Positions 1 to 8,920 of a stretch of DNA of 64,000 bases are shown here, piece by piece; the first letter of the stretch is position 1, and each line of letters begins with the position of its first letter. The stretch is from CALCZU01 sp964396165 (GTDB lineage: Bacteria > Bdellovibrionota > FAC87 > UBA2466), in contig CAYNEF010000006.1 in the NCBI GenBank assembly GCA_964396165.1, positions 1 to 64,000 on the forward strand, read 5' to 3'. The notes beneath the pieces were generated by a model. The model saw only the letters and a program-made list of their open reading frames with translations, searched no databases and was not told where the DNA came from. The position numbers were made by a program, and so were the translations under genes.

Positions 1-928
1 CGGCTTTGCACTTTTTGTGCGGGGTAATGGACCCAGGAGCACAGAGCACTTGGCCACGTTCGACGTTTTCTTTGTCGATACCACGGAGCAAAAGTCCAAC
101 GTTATCGCCAGCTTGGCCTTGGTCTAGAAGCTTTCTAAACATTTCAACGCCCGTGACAACCGTTTTCTGAGTAGGACGGATACCAACGATTTCTACTTCA
201 TCGTTGATTTTAACAATCCCGCGCTCAATACGGCCTGTTACTACAGTTCCACGGCCTTGGATGGAGAATACGTCTTCTACAGCCATCAAGAACGGCTTAT
301 CGACCTGACGTGCAGGCATTGGGATGTAAGAGTCCAAAGCTTCCACAAGGCGCATGATAGAAGGTTCGCCAAGTTCGCTGGTGTCGCCTTCCATCGCTTT
401 AAGAGCACTTCCTTTAATGATTGGAATCTCATCGCCTGGGAATTTGTACTTTGTCAGAAGTTCTCTTACTTCCAATTCCACTAGGTCTAAAAGTTCTTTA
501 TCATCGACCATGTCGACTTTGTTTAAAAACACTACCATCGCAGGAACACCCACTTGGCGAGCAAGCAAGATATGTTCACGTGTTTGTGGCATAGGGCCGT
601 CTGCAGCAGAGCATACTAAGATTGCTCCGTCCATTTGCGCAGCACCTGTGATCATGTTCTTCACATAGTCAGCGTGTCCTGGGCAGTCGACGTGTGCATA
701 GTGGCGTTTTTCAGATTCGTATTCCACATGGCAAGTCGCAATTGTAATACCGCGTTCTTTTTCTTCTGGAGCAGCATCAATCTGGTCGTAACGACGAGCT
801 TCTGCCATTCCTTTTTTTGCAAGTACGCAAGTAAGTGCGCTTGTCAGTGTTGTTTTACCATGATCCACGTGGCCGATTGTTCCGACGTTCACATGAGGTT
901 TTTTGCGTTCAAATTTTGCCTTCGACAT
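1..928 (-). CDS. tuf: Elongation factor Tu (3' end outside window)
   Basis: EF-Tu delivers aminoacyl-tRNA to the ribosomal A site as a GTPase. The visible N-terminal ~309 residues start MSKAKFERKKPHVNVGTIGH and carry the G1 loop GHVDHGKT, the switch region RGITI, the G3 motif DCPGH and the G4 motif NKVD, followed by domain 2 (GRGTVVTGRIERG). The C-terminal ~85 residues lie beyond position 1. The ATG directly follows the fusA stop codon, and its Shine-Dalgarno (GGAGG) lies inside the fusA 3' end, so the two genes are translationally coupled. This is the last visible gene of the str operon. Confidence 0.98.
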   Translation of the reverse strand, partial: MSKAKFERKKPHVNVGTIGHVDHGKTTLTSALTCVLAKKGMAEARRYDQIDAAPEEKERGITIATCHVEYESEKRHYAHVDCPGHADYVKNMITGAAQMDGAILVCSAADGPMPQTREHILLARQVGVPAMVVFLNKVDMVDDKELLDLVELEVRELLTKYKFPGDEIPIIKGSALKAMEGDTSELGEPSIMRLVEALDSYIPMPARQVDKPFLMAVEDVFSIQGRGTVVTGRIERGIVKINDEVEIVGIRPTQKTVVTGVEMFRKLLDQGQAGDNVGLLLRGIDKENVERGQVLCAPGSITPHKKCKA

Positions 929-3031
929 TTACTTTCCTCCTGAAACTTTTTCGATGATTTCACTTGCAATACTATTAGGTACTGGCTCGTAGTGACTGAA
1001 TTCCATCGTGTAAGTCGCACGTCCCTGACTTAGAGAGCGTACCTGTGTAGCATAGCCGAACATTTCTGCCAAGGGGACTTGTGCGTTAATTACTTGAAGT
1101 CCCGACTGTGGTTCCATATTCATGATTTTACCGCGGCGAGAGTTTAAGTCGCCGATAATGTCACCCATGTTCGCGTCTGGAACACTGACTTCTGCTTTCA
1201 TGATTGGTTCAAGAATGATTGGTTTAGCTTTCTTACAACCTTCTTTGAATGCCATGGAAGCTGCAATCTTGAACGCGATTTCACTGGAGTCCACATCATG
1301 GTAAGAACCGTCAAACAGTTCTACTTGAATGTCCACTACAGGGAAGCCGGCTTGAATACCGCTATCCAGAGCTTCTTTAAGACCTTTTTCAACGGCAGGG
1401 ATAAATTCACGAGGAATAGAACCCCCGACTACGTTGTTTACAAATTTAAAACCTGAACCAGGAGCCAAAGGTTCTACATTGATCCAAACGTGACCGTATT
1501 GTCCACGACCACCAGTTTGCTTAATGTACTTACCTTCTTGTTCGACCTTTTTACTGATCGTTTCACGGTAAGCGACCTGAGGTTTACCTACGTTTGCTTC
1601 CACTTTAAATTCACGGAGCAAACGATCCACAATGATTTCCAAATGGAGCTCGCCCATTCCAGAAATAATCGTTTGGTTTGTTTCTTCGTCGACTCTTAGA
1701 CGGAAACTAGGATCTTCAATTGCCAATTTACCTAAAGAAAGCCCAAGCTTTTCTTGATCGGCTTTGGATTTTGGTTCAATTGCAATCGAGATAACAGGTT
1801 CTGGGAAGAACATTGTTTCGAGAGAAATTGGATGATCTTCGTCACAAAGTGTGTCCCCAGTTCTGGAGAATTTTAGACCGACAGCTGCAGCGATATCGCC
1901 CGCTTTTACGCTCTTAATTTCTTGCTGTTTGTTTGCATGCATTTGCAAAAGACGTCCAACACGTTCGCTTTTTCCTTGGCGTACGTTCAATACGGAAGTT
2001 CCCGTAACGAGCGAGCCGGAATACACACGGAAGAATGTCAGCTGACCGACATAAGGATCGGTAATAATCTTAAATGCCAATGCTGCAAAAGGTCCATTTG
2101 GATCAGGTAGACGTTCCATTGGAATGTTTTCGTCTCTTGTATCCGTTCCTTTTGTAGGAGGCTTATCTAAAGGAGAAGGCAAGTAAGCAAGAACAGCATC
2201 TAATAGCGGCTGAACCCCTTTATTCTTAAAAGCAGAACCAGCAAATACTGGAACGATTTTATTGGCCAAAGTAGCTTTACGAGCGCAACGGTTGATTTCT
2301 TCGTTGGTAAGTTCTTTACCATCGAGGTATTTTTCCATTACTTCTTCTTCTTGGTCCGCAACAGCGTCAATCAACTTGTTACGTAAATCTTTGCATTTTT
2401 CGAGCAAGTCAGCTGGAATTTCAGCCAAACTGTATTCGTCGCCCATTGCTTCTTTTTCTTTGTCCCAGACCATGGCTTTCATCAAAACCAAGTCTACAAC
2501 GCCTAAGAATTTATCTTCAGCACCGATGGGGTAATTGAACATGACTGGATTGCCTTTGAGCTTTTCTACGATAGAAGCGACAGCTTTATCGTAGTTCGCG
2601 CCAACGCGATCCATTTTGTTCATGAAGCAAAGACGGGGAACTTTATAGCGGTTTGCTTGTCTCCACACAGTTTCAGACTGTGGTTGCACACCGGCAACAG
2701 CATCAAACAAAACAATTGCTCCGTCGAGAACGCGTAAGCTTCGTTCCACTTCAATAGTGAAGTCCACGTGTCCAGGAGTATCAATGATGTTGATACGGTA
2801 ATCTTTCCAGAAACAGTGGGTGGCAGCAGACGTAATCGTGATACCACGTTCACGCTCTTGCACCATGTAATCCATGACAGTTTCGCCGTCATGTACTTCA
2901 CCGATTTTATGAGTCATCCCGGTGTAATACAAAACACGTTCTGTACAAGTGGTCTTACCGGCGTCGATATGCGCGCAGATACCAATATTGCGAATTTTTG
3001 TTAAATCATTAGGTGTTGCGTCTGATGCCAT
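929..3031 (-). CDS. fusA: Elongation factor G
   Basis: EF-G is the translocation GTPase of translation. At 700 residues it has the usual family length. It shows G1 AHIDAGKT near residue 20, the switch motif RGITI, G3 DTPGH and G4 NKMD, and the C-terminal domains IV-V with GGSIPREFIPAVEKG and the swiveling region SRRGKI. It sits 6 bp downstream of rpsG and abuts tuf, the classical str operon order. No duplication or truncation is visible. Confidence 0.98.
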   Translation of the reverse strand: MASDATPNDLTKIRNIGICAHIDAGKTTCTERVLYYTGMTHKIGEVHDGETVMDYMVQERERGITITSAATHCFWKDYRINIIDTPGHVDFTIEVERSLRVLDGAIVLFDAVAGVQPQSETVWRQANRYKVPRLCFMNKMDRVGANYDKAVASIVEKLKGNPVMFNYPIGAEDKFLGVVDLVLMKAMVWDKEKEAMGDEYSLAEIPADLLEKCKDLRNKLIDAVADQEEEVMEKYLDGKELTNEEINRCARKATLANKIVPVFAGSAFKNKGVQPLLDAVLAYLPSPLDKPPTKGTDTRDENIPMERLPDPNGPFAALAFKIITDPYVGQLTFFRVYSGSLVTGTSVLNVRQGKSERVGRLLQMHANKQQEIKSVKAGDIAAAVGLKFSRTGDTLCDEDHPISLETMFFPEPVISIAIEPKSKADQEKLGLSLGKLAIEDPSFRLRVDEETNQTIISGMGELHLEIIVDRLLREFKVEANVGKPQVAYRETISKKVEQEGKYIKQTGGRGQYGHVWINVEPLAPGSGFKFVNNVVGGSIPREFIPAVEKGLKEALDSGIQAGFPVVDIQVELFDGSYHDVDSSEIAFKIAASMAFKEGCKKAKPIILEPIMKAEVSVPDANMGDIIGDLNSRRGKIMNMEPQSGLQVINAQVPLAEMFGYATQVRSLSQGRATYTMEFSHYEPVPNSIASEIIEKVSGGK

Positions 3032-3037
3032 ATATTT

Positions 3038-3508
3038 CTACCATCTATAGTGAGCGAATGCCTTATTAGCATCTGCCATGCGGTGAACGTCTTCTCTCTT
3101 TTTAACACTTTCGCCGCGATTTTCGGCTGCATCAAAAAGTTCTTGAGCTAGTTTTTCCATCATCGAACCGCCCTTGCGGGAGTTGGAGTAAAGTTTCAAC
3201 CAGCGGAATGCAAGAGCATTACGTCTTTCGGGTCTGACTTCTACAGGCACTTGGTAAGTAGAACCACCGACACGTCGGCTTTTTACTTCCACAGCGGGCT
3301 TGATATTAGTCAAAGCCTTTTTGAAGACCTTCATAGGGTCATCTTTGGTCTTTTGATGAATAATTTCAAAAGCTCCGTAAACAATCTTTTCTGCTGCGCC
3401 TTTTTTACCGCAATCCATAATAGAGTTTACAAATTTGGTTACTACTTTTTCATTGTATTTTGCATCGGGAAGAACTTCGCGATGCGGTACATGTCCACGT
3501 CTTGGCAT
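3038..3508 (-). CDS. rpsG: 30S ribosomal protein S7
   Basis: S7 is a primary 16S rRNA binding protein that nucleates assembly of the 30S head. At 156 residues, with the canonical N-terminus MPRRGHVPHREVLPDAKYNE and the conserved block GGSTYQVPVEVRPERR, the identification is secure. An in-frame upstream ATG adds eight residues (MEQRQVSK) but would overlap rpsL; the downstream ATG matches family length and is preceded by AGGTAAG. Only one base separates it from the rpsL stop. Confidence 0.97.
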   Translation of the reverse strand: MPRRGHVPHREVLPDAKYNEKVVTKFVNSIMDCGKKGAAEKIVYGAFEIIHQKTKDDPMKVFKKALTNIKPAVEVKSRRVGGSTYQVPVEVRPERRNALAFRWLKLYSNSRKGGSMMEKLAQELFDAAENRGESVKKREDVHRMADANKAFAHYRW

Positions 3509-3509
3509 T

Positions 3510-3881
3510 TTACTTACCTGCCTTTGTTCCATATTTGGAGCGGCTTTGCTTACGCTTTTCCACTCCGGTTGTATCTAAAGATCCTCTAACGATGTGATAA
3601 CGAACTCCTGGGAGATCCTTCACACGTCCTCCGCGGATGAGTACCACGGAATGTTCCTGTAAATTGTGCCCTTCACCAGGGATGTACGAAGTCACTTCGT
3701 AACCGTTGGTAAGTCTGACACGGGCTACTTTACGTAGCGCCGAATTAGGCTTTTTAGGGGTTGTTGTATAGACGCGCGTACAAACACCACGTCTTTGGGG
3801 ACAGCTGGCTAGAGCTGGCGATTTTGTTCGGTTTTTCTGAGCTGCCCGCCCGTCGCGGACTAACTGATTTATCGTCGGCAT
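3510..3881 (-). CDS. rpsL: 30S ribosomal protein S12
   Basis: S12 shapes the decoding centre. At 123 residues it starts MPTINQLVRDGR and carries TTPKKPNSALRK and the loop GGRVKDLPGVRYH. The lysines at residues 43 and 88 (Met counted), where streptomycin-resistance substitutions usually fall, are both wild type, and Asp89, the RimO methylthiolation site in many bacteria, is kept. The start codon has a GAGGT ribosome binding site. It is the first gene of the str operon. Confidence 0.98.
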   Translation of the reverse strand: MPTINQLVRDGRAAQKNRTKSPALASCPQRRGVCTRVYTTTPKKPNSALRKVARVRLTNGYEVTSYIPGEGHNLQEHSVVLIRGGRVKDLPGVRYHIVRGSLDTTGVEKRKQSRSKYGTKAGK

Positions 3882-3910
3882 GTAACTACCTCAAATTGTT
3901 AAACTAAGGA

Positions 3911-3939
3911 CTCTTATCGAAAGGGGGTATCAATGTCAA
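3911..3939 (-). promoter_or_regulatory. Candidate sigma70-type promoter of the str operon
   Basis: On the minus strand a perfect TTGACA (-35; plus positions 3934-3939) is followed after exactly 17 bp by TAAGAG (-10-like; 3911-3916), about 30 bp upstream of the rpsL start codon. The -35 match and spacing are ideal; the -10 is weaker. Assignment is by pattern only. Confidence 0.6.
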
Positions 3940-4090
3940 TGAGAATGCGTGCTTTTTTTTGGAATTTTGAGAATAGTTGTCGTGGATTCCATTGACTCGA
4001 GGGCCGAATTCTTCTAAATATCCCCCCCACTCGGGGAAAGAACGATTTTTTCCTCGAAATAATGCACTGCTCTCAGAGTAGGAGAACGCG

Positions 4091-4276
4091 ATGTACGGGA
4101 AATGTTTTTTAGTCCTTTTTTCGCTCTTGTTAATAGTGGTTACGACCCTAATGGAAAACTTTCGTTCTCTTAGAGCGGAAGCAAAAAACAAAGGTGTCTG
4201 TACCGAACGACTCCTTCCCGTGCATGAAGATGGGGTTTTCTCCCGTCTTGTTCGAGAAACCAGCTGCAAAAAGTAA
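4091..4276 (+). CDS. Possible small exported peptide, 61 residues
   Basis: The ORF starts MYGKCFLVLFSLLLIVVTTL, a plausible signal or single membrane segment, followed by a charged ~40-residue tail with two cysteines (GVCTERL and TSCKK). The ATG has a good ribosome binding site (AGGAGA, 6-7 bp upstream). It is divergent from the str operon promoter and precedes a GC-rich repeat. I recognise no family. The long minus-strand ORF over the same stretch lacks these features, so this frame is the better candidate, but an ORF of this length could occur by chance. Confidence 0.4.
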   Translation: MYGKCFLVLFSLLLIVVTTLMENFRSLRAEAKNKGVCTERLLPVHEDGVFSRLVRETSCKK

Positions 4277-4332
4277 TCCGTCTTCGCTAAAGGCTTCCGT
4301 CTTCGCCCTGCGGGCTACGCCGCGACAAGACG
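4277..4332. repeat. GC-rich intergenic repeat with hairpin
   Basis: An 11-bp unit TCCGTCTTCGC occurs at 4277 and again at 4296. The second copy opens an inverted repeat (CGTCTT at 4298 pairing with AAGACG ending at 4332) that encloses a CCC-TGC-GGG mini hairpin. It lies between the possible small peptide gene and gltX. It resembles an intergenic palindromic element in base composition but differs in sequence from the REP family elsewhere in the window; a terminator role is possible, without a T tract. Confidence 0.45.
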
Positions 4333-4405
4333 CCGCGATAGGATGGTCCTCCTAAAATTACGAAAGTTTTAAAATCAAATCCGTTCGTGATAGTCTTTCT
4401 TTCTT

Positions 4406-5800
4406 ATGACTAAGACTAGAGTGCGCTTTGCACCATCCCCCACAGGTTTTTTACACATTGGCGGAGCTCGTACAGGGCTTTTTAACTTTCTCTTTGCCCG
4501 CGCAACTGGCGGCGAGTTTTTGCTTCGAATTGAAGACACTGATCGCGAACGCTCCGAAGATAGATTTACCGCCGATATCATGGAGTCACTCAGATGGCTT
4601 GGGATGGAATGGGATGAAGAACCTGTCTATCAGTCAAAACGCTTTGGACATTATCAGGCAATTATCGAAGGGATGATTGAAAAAGGGCTCGCTTACCGTT
4701 GCGAATGTACCGCATTAGAACTCGATGCCTTGAGAAAGAAATACGAACAAGAGAAAAAACCGTTTCGCTATCCGGGGATTTGCCGCGATAAAAAAACAGT
4801 GGGGGAAAAGTTCGTTGTTCGCGTAAAAACTCCGGAAATCGGGGATACCGCCTTTCATGATCTCATCCGTGGAGACATCAGTTTTTCAAATAAAGATATC
4901 GACGATTGGGTAGTCATGCGAACCGATAAGGCGCCTACCTACAATTTTACTTGTGTCGTGGATGATGCGGATCAAAAGATTACACATGTATTAAGAGGCG
5001 ATGATCATATTAACAATACGCCCAAACAGATTTTGCTTTATCAAACTCTCGGACTTCCTGTGCCGCACTTTGCCCATCTGCCAATGATTTTGGGGGCGGA
5101 TAGGCAAAAACTCTCTAAGCGGCATGGTGCTGCTTCCACATTGGAATACCGTACAATGGGATATTTGCCTGAGGCACTTGTCAATTTTCTAGTCCGCTTG
5201 GGTTGGAGCCATGGAGATCAAGAGATCTTTACGATGGAAGAGTTGAAAAAGTTTTTCTCGCTCGAACACATTGGTATTTCCAATGCCGTTTTTAATACGG
5301 ACAAACTCAATTGGATAAGTGGCCATTGGTTTAAGGAAACGCCTGCGGAGAAATTAGCAGAATACCTAAAGAAGTATTTTTCGACCGAAATGGCAAAGTA
5401 CTCTAATGTAGAAGCCAAAAGAATGGCGCGAGGAATTCAGATTATCCAAGCCAAGGTAAAGCTTGCTCCTGAGTTTTTTGATCAATTGGATTGTTTGTTT
5501 GGGGAAGATCCTCAGTACGATTTGGCTAAATACAAACCAGAAGACAAAGTGAAAATGAAAGAGACGCTCAATAAGTACGCGCCTCTGATTAAAAACCTGG
5601 AGTTTGAACATACATTGCTTGAGAAAACGGTGAAGGAAGAAGTGGCGAAAACCGGGGGAAAACTTGGGCCTATCGCTCAGGCATTCCGGTTTGCGGTCAC
5701 AGGCGGAAAAGTCAGTCCGGGGCTTTTCGAAATGCTGGAAGTGCAAGGTAAAGAAACCGTTTTTAGAAGAATAGACAAGGCACTCCTAGCACTTCAATGA
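4406..5800 (+). CDS. gltX: Glutamyl-tRNA synthetase
   Basis: This class I aminoacyl-tRNA synthetase charges tRNA-Glu (and tRNA-Gln in organisms that use the amidotransferase route). It is 464 residues long, with the HIGH-type motif HIGGARTG at residues 17-24, the KMSKS-type motif KLSKR at 235-239, and the GluRS signature RFAPSPTG at the N-terminus. The stop codon overlaps the start of the following HD-domain gene (ATGA), implying translational coupling. Whether the enzyme is discriminating cannot be read here; a tRNA-Gln is present at 20.5 kb, but neither glnS nor gatCAB is in the window. Confidence 0.96.
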   Translation: MTKTRVRFAPSPTGFLHIGGARTGLFNFLFARATGGEFLLRIEDTDRERSEDRFTADIMESLRWLGMEWDEEPVYQSKRFGHYQAIIEGMIEKGLAYRCECTALELDALRKKYEQEKKPFRYPGICRDKKTVGEKFVVRVKTPEIGDTAFHDLIRGDISFSNKDIDDWVVMRTDKAPTYNFTCVVDDADQKITHVLRGDDHINNTPKQILLYQTLGLPVPHFAHLPMILGADRQKLSKRHGAASTLEYRTMGYLPEALVNFLVRLGWSHGDQEIFTMEELKKFFSLEHIGISNAVFNTDKLNWISGHWFKETPAEKLAEYLKKYFSTEMAKYSNVEAKRMARGIQIIQAKVKLAPEFFDQLDCLFGEDPQYDLAKYKPEDKVKMKETLNKYAPLIKNLEFEHTLLEKTVKEEVAKTGGKLGPIAQAFRFAVTGGKVSPGLFEMLEVQGKETVFRRIDKALLALQ

Positions 5801-7239
5801 AACCCAAAAACAATAAGCCATTAGTCATTCGCGATGAAATCCACGGAGATATCTCGTTTGAAGGGATTTCGAGGTTTGTAATCGATCATCCTGATTTTCA
5901 GCGCCTACGTAGTATTAAACAATTGGGCTTAGCTGAATTTGTATTTCCGTGCGCGACACACACGCGCTTTCAACATTCTTTGGGGGCAGGGTTTCTGGCA
6001 GGGCAATACTTTCAAACCATGCTGAAAGCCTGGCTTGAGTCTCCGCTCGAAAGAGATGAAAAATTTGAAAGTACCGAGCTCCATGTCCTTCGGACGAAAA
6101 AATGCTTTAGCCAAATTGCGACTGATTTAAAATCCGTTAATTTTTGGACAGATGTTTCCATTCTTTCGGGTCTTTTGCATGATGTGGGGCATGGGCCCTG
6201 GAGCCATACATTCGAATTTTTGGAGCTAGATCAGAATTTTTCGCCCGAAATTTCCGAGATGGATGGCTGTGTGCGGGCGTATTTTGATGATCTCGCAAAA
6301 ACAAAAACGCCTCTCATGCACGAGGATATTTCGGTCGTTTATATCTTCCAGATTTTAAAAGACATGGAAAAGAATGGGCACATTGAGAATTTTGTGCCGT
6401 ATTTCTTAACTGTTGCGACGCTAGTGAACAAAAAAGTAGTGAAAGGGAAGTTCTTTGCCCGATTCCAAAAAGAATTAGAAGAGGAATTGAAAAAAGAAAA
6501 AATCCTGGGCGGTTTGGACGTACACCGGATGATTGGGCCTTTGGTTTCTGGTCCCTTTGATGTCGATCGCATTGATTATATCCAACGAGATGGAAGAAAT
6601 TCTGGCGTGCAAATCGGAGGAATTGAATGGCGAAGAATCGTCACAAAAGTCATTCCTTGTCTTGCAACGAACCCGAATAAATTTTCAGAACCTGAAGATG
6701 TGGTCTTGATATCCAATATCAAAAACCAACATGTTATCGACGATTTTATTTTTAGTCTTTTTCAAATGTACGCGCAGATTTATATGCACCCGAAAATTGT
6801 GGGAATCGAAGAAATTGCCCGTAAGGAGTTAAGTGGTAAGGTACATTCTAAGAAAAACCCGAAGATTACCTTTGAACTACACCGAAGTTTAACGGATGAA
6901 AAATTTCGACAAATGTTGAAAGAAGAATTCAGTGCGCCGAAAATTGAAGGGGTTCTTTTACGAAGCCCAGGAATGGGATTTCATGTGGGAAGATACCCTA
7001 AAGACGCACAGCTTGAGAAAGAGCTTTCGGGAAATGGGTTTCAACTGATTGAACTATCAGAGCGTCCGATGATGAAAGACAGCATGGGTGTTTTCTTATA
7101 CAGTCTGATTAAGTCGCCTGGAAATAGCTTGAAATCTAGATGTTATGTCAGACCTTGGTCGAACATCTCGCAACTTGCCGAACAGTTCTTTTCTATCTAT
7201 TACTCGCCTCGTGTCTGGCTTCAGACGGAATGGAATTAA
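5797..7239 (+). CDS. HD superfamily phosphohydrolase (COG1078 / SAMHD1-like)
   Basis: The 480-residue protein has the HD metal-binding pattern of dNTPase-like hydrolases: His60 in TRFQHSLG, His128-Asp129 in LLHDVGHGPWSH, and the later DVDRIDYIQRDGRNSG block typical of the COG1078 group. Family members act on nucleotide triphosphates or related phosphate esters; the substrate is not readable here. It shares the ATGA junction with gltX and is therefore probably co-translated with it. The C-terminal third is less conserved. Cytoplasmic, no signal peptide. Confidence 0.85.
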   Translation: MKPKNNKPLVIRDEIHGDISFEGISRFVIDHPDFQRLRSIKQLGLAEFVFPCATHTRFQHSLGAGFLAGQYFQTMLKAWLESPLERDEKFESTELHVLRTKKCFSQIATDLKSVNFWTDVSILSGLLHDVGHGPWSHTFEFLELDQNFSPEISEMDGCVRAYFDDLAKTKTPLMHEDISVVYIFQILKDMEKNGHIENFVPYFLTVATLVNKKVVKGKFFARFQKELEEELKKEKILGGLDVHRMIGPLVSGPFDVDRIDYIQRDGRNSGVQIGGIEWRRIVTKVIPCLATNPNKFSEPEDVVLISNIKNQHVIDDFIFSLFQMYAQIYMHPKIVGIEEIARKELSGKVHSKKNPKITFELHRSLTDEKFRQMLKEEFSAPKIEGVLLRSPGMGFHVGRYPKDAQLEKELSGNGFQLIELSERPMMKDSMGVFLYSLIKSPGNSLKSRCYVRPWSNISQLAEQFFSIYYSPRVWLQTEWN

Positions 7240-7317
7240 GAAAAGCTAAATGTCTGATACGTAGTGAATGAGCCGGCCTTTTTGGACTAACTCATTCTCG
7301 AATGGTAGTATTTTTAT

Positions 7318-7947
7318 ATGGATATTTTCGGGATCTGGCTTTCTACTTTTGGTGTCATATTTGCGATCGTGGATCCGTTTGGCTACGTCCCCGTTTTCCT
7401 TTCTATGACCGCGAAAGATAGCGATGCTTTAAGAAAAAAAATGCTTTTAAAGGCATGCATCGCAGCTTTCATCGTGCTTTCGGTTTCGTCTATTATAGGG
7501 GGGCCAGTACTGCATCTGCTTGGCATTAGTGTGCCTGCACTTCAAATCTCAGGCGGGATGCTGCTTCTTGTGATTTCGTTTGAAATGCTAAAAGTTTTGC
7601 CTGTGTCAGAAAAACTTACCCCGCATGAAGAAAATGAAGGCACTAAAAAGGAAGATATTTCTATCATCCCACTTGCGATACCTATGTTATCCGGACCGGC
7701 ATCGATTGCGACTGTGATCGTACTCACTTCCAAGTCGGAGTCGACATTGATTTATCCGGCAATCGTTGTTTCTTCATTTCTGACTCTTGCTTTTACTTAC
7801 TGGATTTTGCGGTTCGCAAGCCCCATCTTAAAAGTGATCGGAGTAACAGGTTTAAATGTCATGACGCGAATTATGGGACTTCTTTTGTGCGCTATGGGTG
7901 TGCAATTTATCATCAACGGCTATTTGGCGGTGGTTACTCGTGGATGA
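7318..7947 (+). CDS. MarC family integral membrane protein
   Basis: The 209-residue protein consists of about six hydrophobic segments. It opens with the family hallmark FGVIFAIVDPFGYVPVFLSM and contains IPLAIPMLSGPASIATVIVL and GLNVMTRIMGLLLCAMGVQFIINGY, all typical of MarC/UPF0056 proteins. Members are inner membrane proteins of unsettled function; the old link to multiple antibiotic resistance is not supported for the family. Its last codons overlap the thiL start, so the two are co-transcribed. Confidence 0.9.
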   Translation: MDIFGIWLSTFGVIFAIVDPFGYVPVFLSMTAKDSDALRKKMLLKACIAAFIVLSVSSIIGGPVLHLLGISVPALQISGGMLLLVISFEMLKVLPVSEKLTPHEENEGTKKEDISIIPLAIPMLSGPASIATVIVLTSKSESTLIYPAIVVSSFLTLAFTYWILRFASPILKVIGVTGLNVMTRIMGLLLCAMGVQFIINGYLAVVTRG

Positions 7948-8920
7948 GTTTTCGCTAATAGAAAAAATCAAACAAAAATTAACCGGCACAAATGAAAAAG
8001 TACTTTTAGGCATCGGGGATGATTGTGCGGTTCTAGTTCCCCCTCATGGGAACTTAATTACGACTACTGATTGTCTGGTGGAGTCAGTACATTTTGATTT
8101 GAATCTTATCAAAGCTGAAGAGTTGGGGCACAAAGCATTAGCCGTTAACTTAAGCGATATCGCTGCTATGGGGGGGACTCCCTTATACGCGCTTGTTTCT
8201 CTCGGTATCAGAAAGGGAATGAGTGAAGAATTTATTCTTAAAATGTACGACGGAATGAAAAATATCGCTGGCATGTTTAAAACAGCAATCGTAGGTGGAA
8301 ATATTACGCACAGCCCAGAAAAGTTTTTTATAGATATTACTTTAATTGGGGAAGGGGAAAGGTACTGGACCAGAAGTGGTGCCCAAGTCGGAGATATAAT
8401 CGCCGTAACGGGAAAATTAGGGGGAAGTGCGCTGGGACTTAAAATGTTACAGTTAAATAAGTTAGATGCCATTGCTCACTTTCCACATCTTGCCACTGCC
8501 CACTTGATGCCCATCCCGCGCGTACTGGAAGCGAAAGCGTTGATGCAGACGGGAGGCGTAACCTCTGCGATAGATATCTCTGATGGATTATCGAGTGAAT
8601 TAAATCATCTAAGCAAAGCGTCAGGATTACATTTTGAAATTGAAGAAAATAAAATTCCTTTTGCAAACGGATTGGAAGAGGCAAGCCTGAAGAACGGTGT
8701 GAGTGCCATGGAAATAGCTTTACATGGAGGAGAAGATTACGAATTGCTCGTCACGGTTTCGCCATCCCAAATTGAGAAAGCGATTGGGGCAGTAAGAAGC
8801 ATGGGCACTAAATTGACTGCCATTGGAATAGTGAAAAGCGGAACTGCAAGAGTGAGTTTGAAAAAATCTGATGGCTCATACGTGCAAATCCAGCCTAAAG
8901 GCTGGAAACACTTACTTTAG
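7940..8920 (+). CDS. thiL: Thiamine-monophosphate kinase
   Basis: ThiL phosphorylates thiamine monophosphate to thiamine pyrophosphate. Conserved blocks are GIGDDCAVL, TTDCLVESVHFD, LSDIAAMGGTP, GGNITHSPE, DISDGLSSEL and HGGEDYELL, which bind ATP, Mg2+ and substrate. I chose the GTG at 7940 (MDEFSLIEKI, 326 residues) because ThiL proteins begin close to this block; the upstream in-frame ATG at 7898 lies deep in marC and adds an unrelated 14-residue stretch. The gene overlaps marC by 8 bp and its 3' end overlaps the convergent S28 peptidase gene by 9 bp. Confidence 0.93.
   Translation: MDEFSLIEKIKQKLTGTNEKVLLGIGDDCAVLVPPHGNLITTTDCLVESVHFDLNLIKAEELGHKALAVNLSDIAAMGGTPLYALVSLGIRKGMSEEFILKMYDGMKNIAGMFKTAIVGGNITHSPEKFFIDITLIGEGERYWTRSGAQVGDIIAVTGKLGGSALGLKMLQLNKLDAIAHFPHLATAHLMPIPRVLEAKALMQTGGVTSAIDISDGLSSELNHLSKASGLHFEIEENKIPFANGLEEASLKNGVSAMEIALHGGEDYELLVTVSPSQIEKAIGAVRSMGTKLTAIGIVKSGTARVSLKKSDGSYVQIQPKGWKHLL

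Noticed and set aside
3904..4269. 121-residue minus-strand ORF upstream of rpsL
   Set aside because: It overlaps the likely str promoter, has no ribosome binding site and no recognisable features; the plus-strand 61-residue ORF fits better.
7266..7297. Possible hairpin between the HD gene and marC
   Set aside because: Only the outer GAATGAG/CTCATTC pairs well; no T tract follows, so I did not call a terminator.
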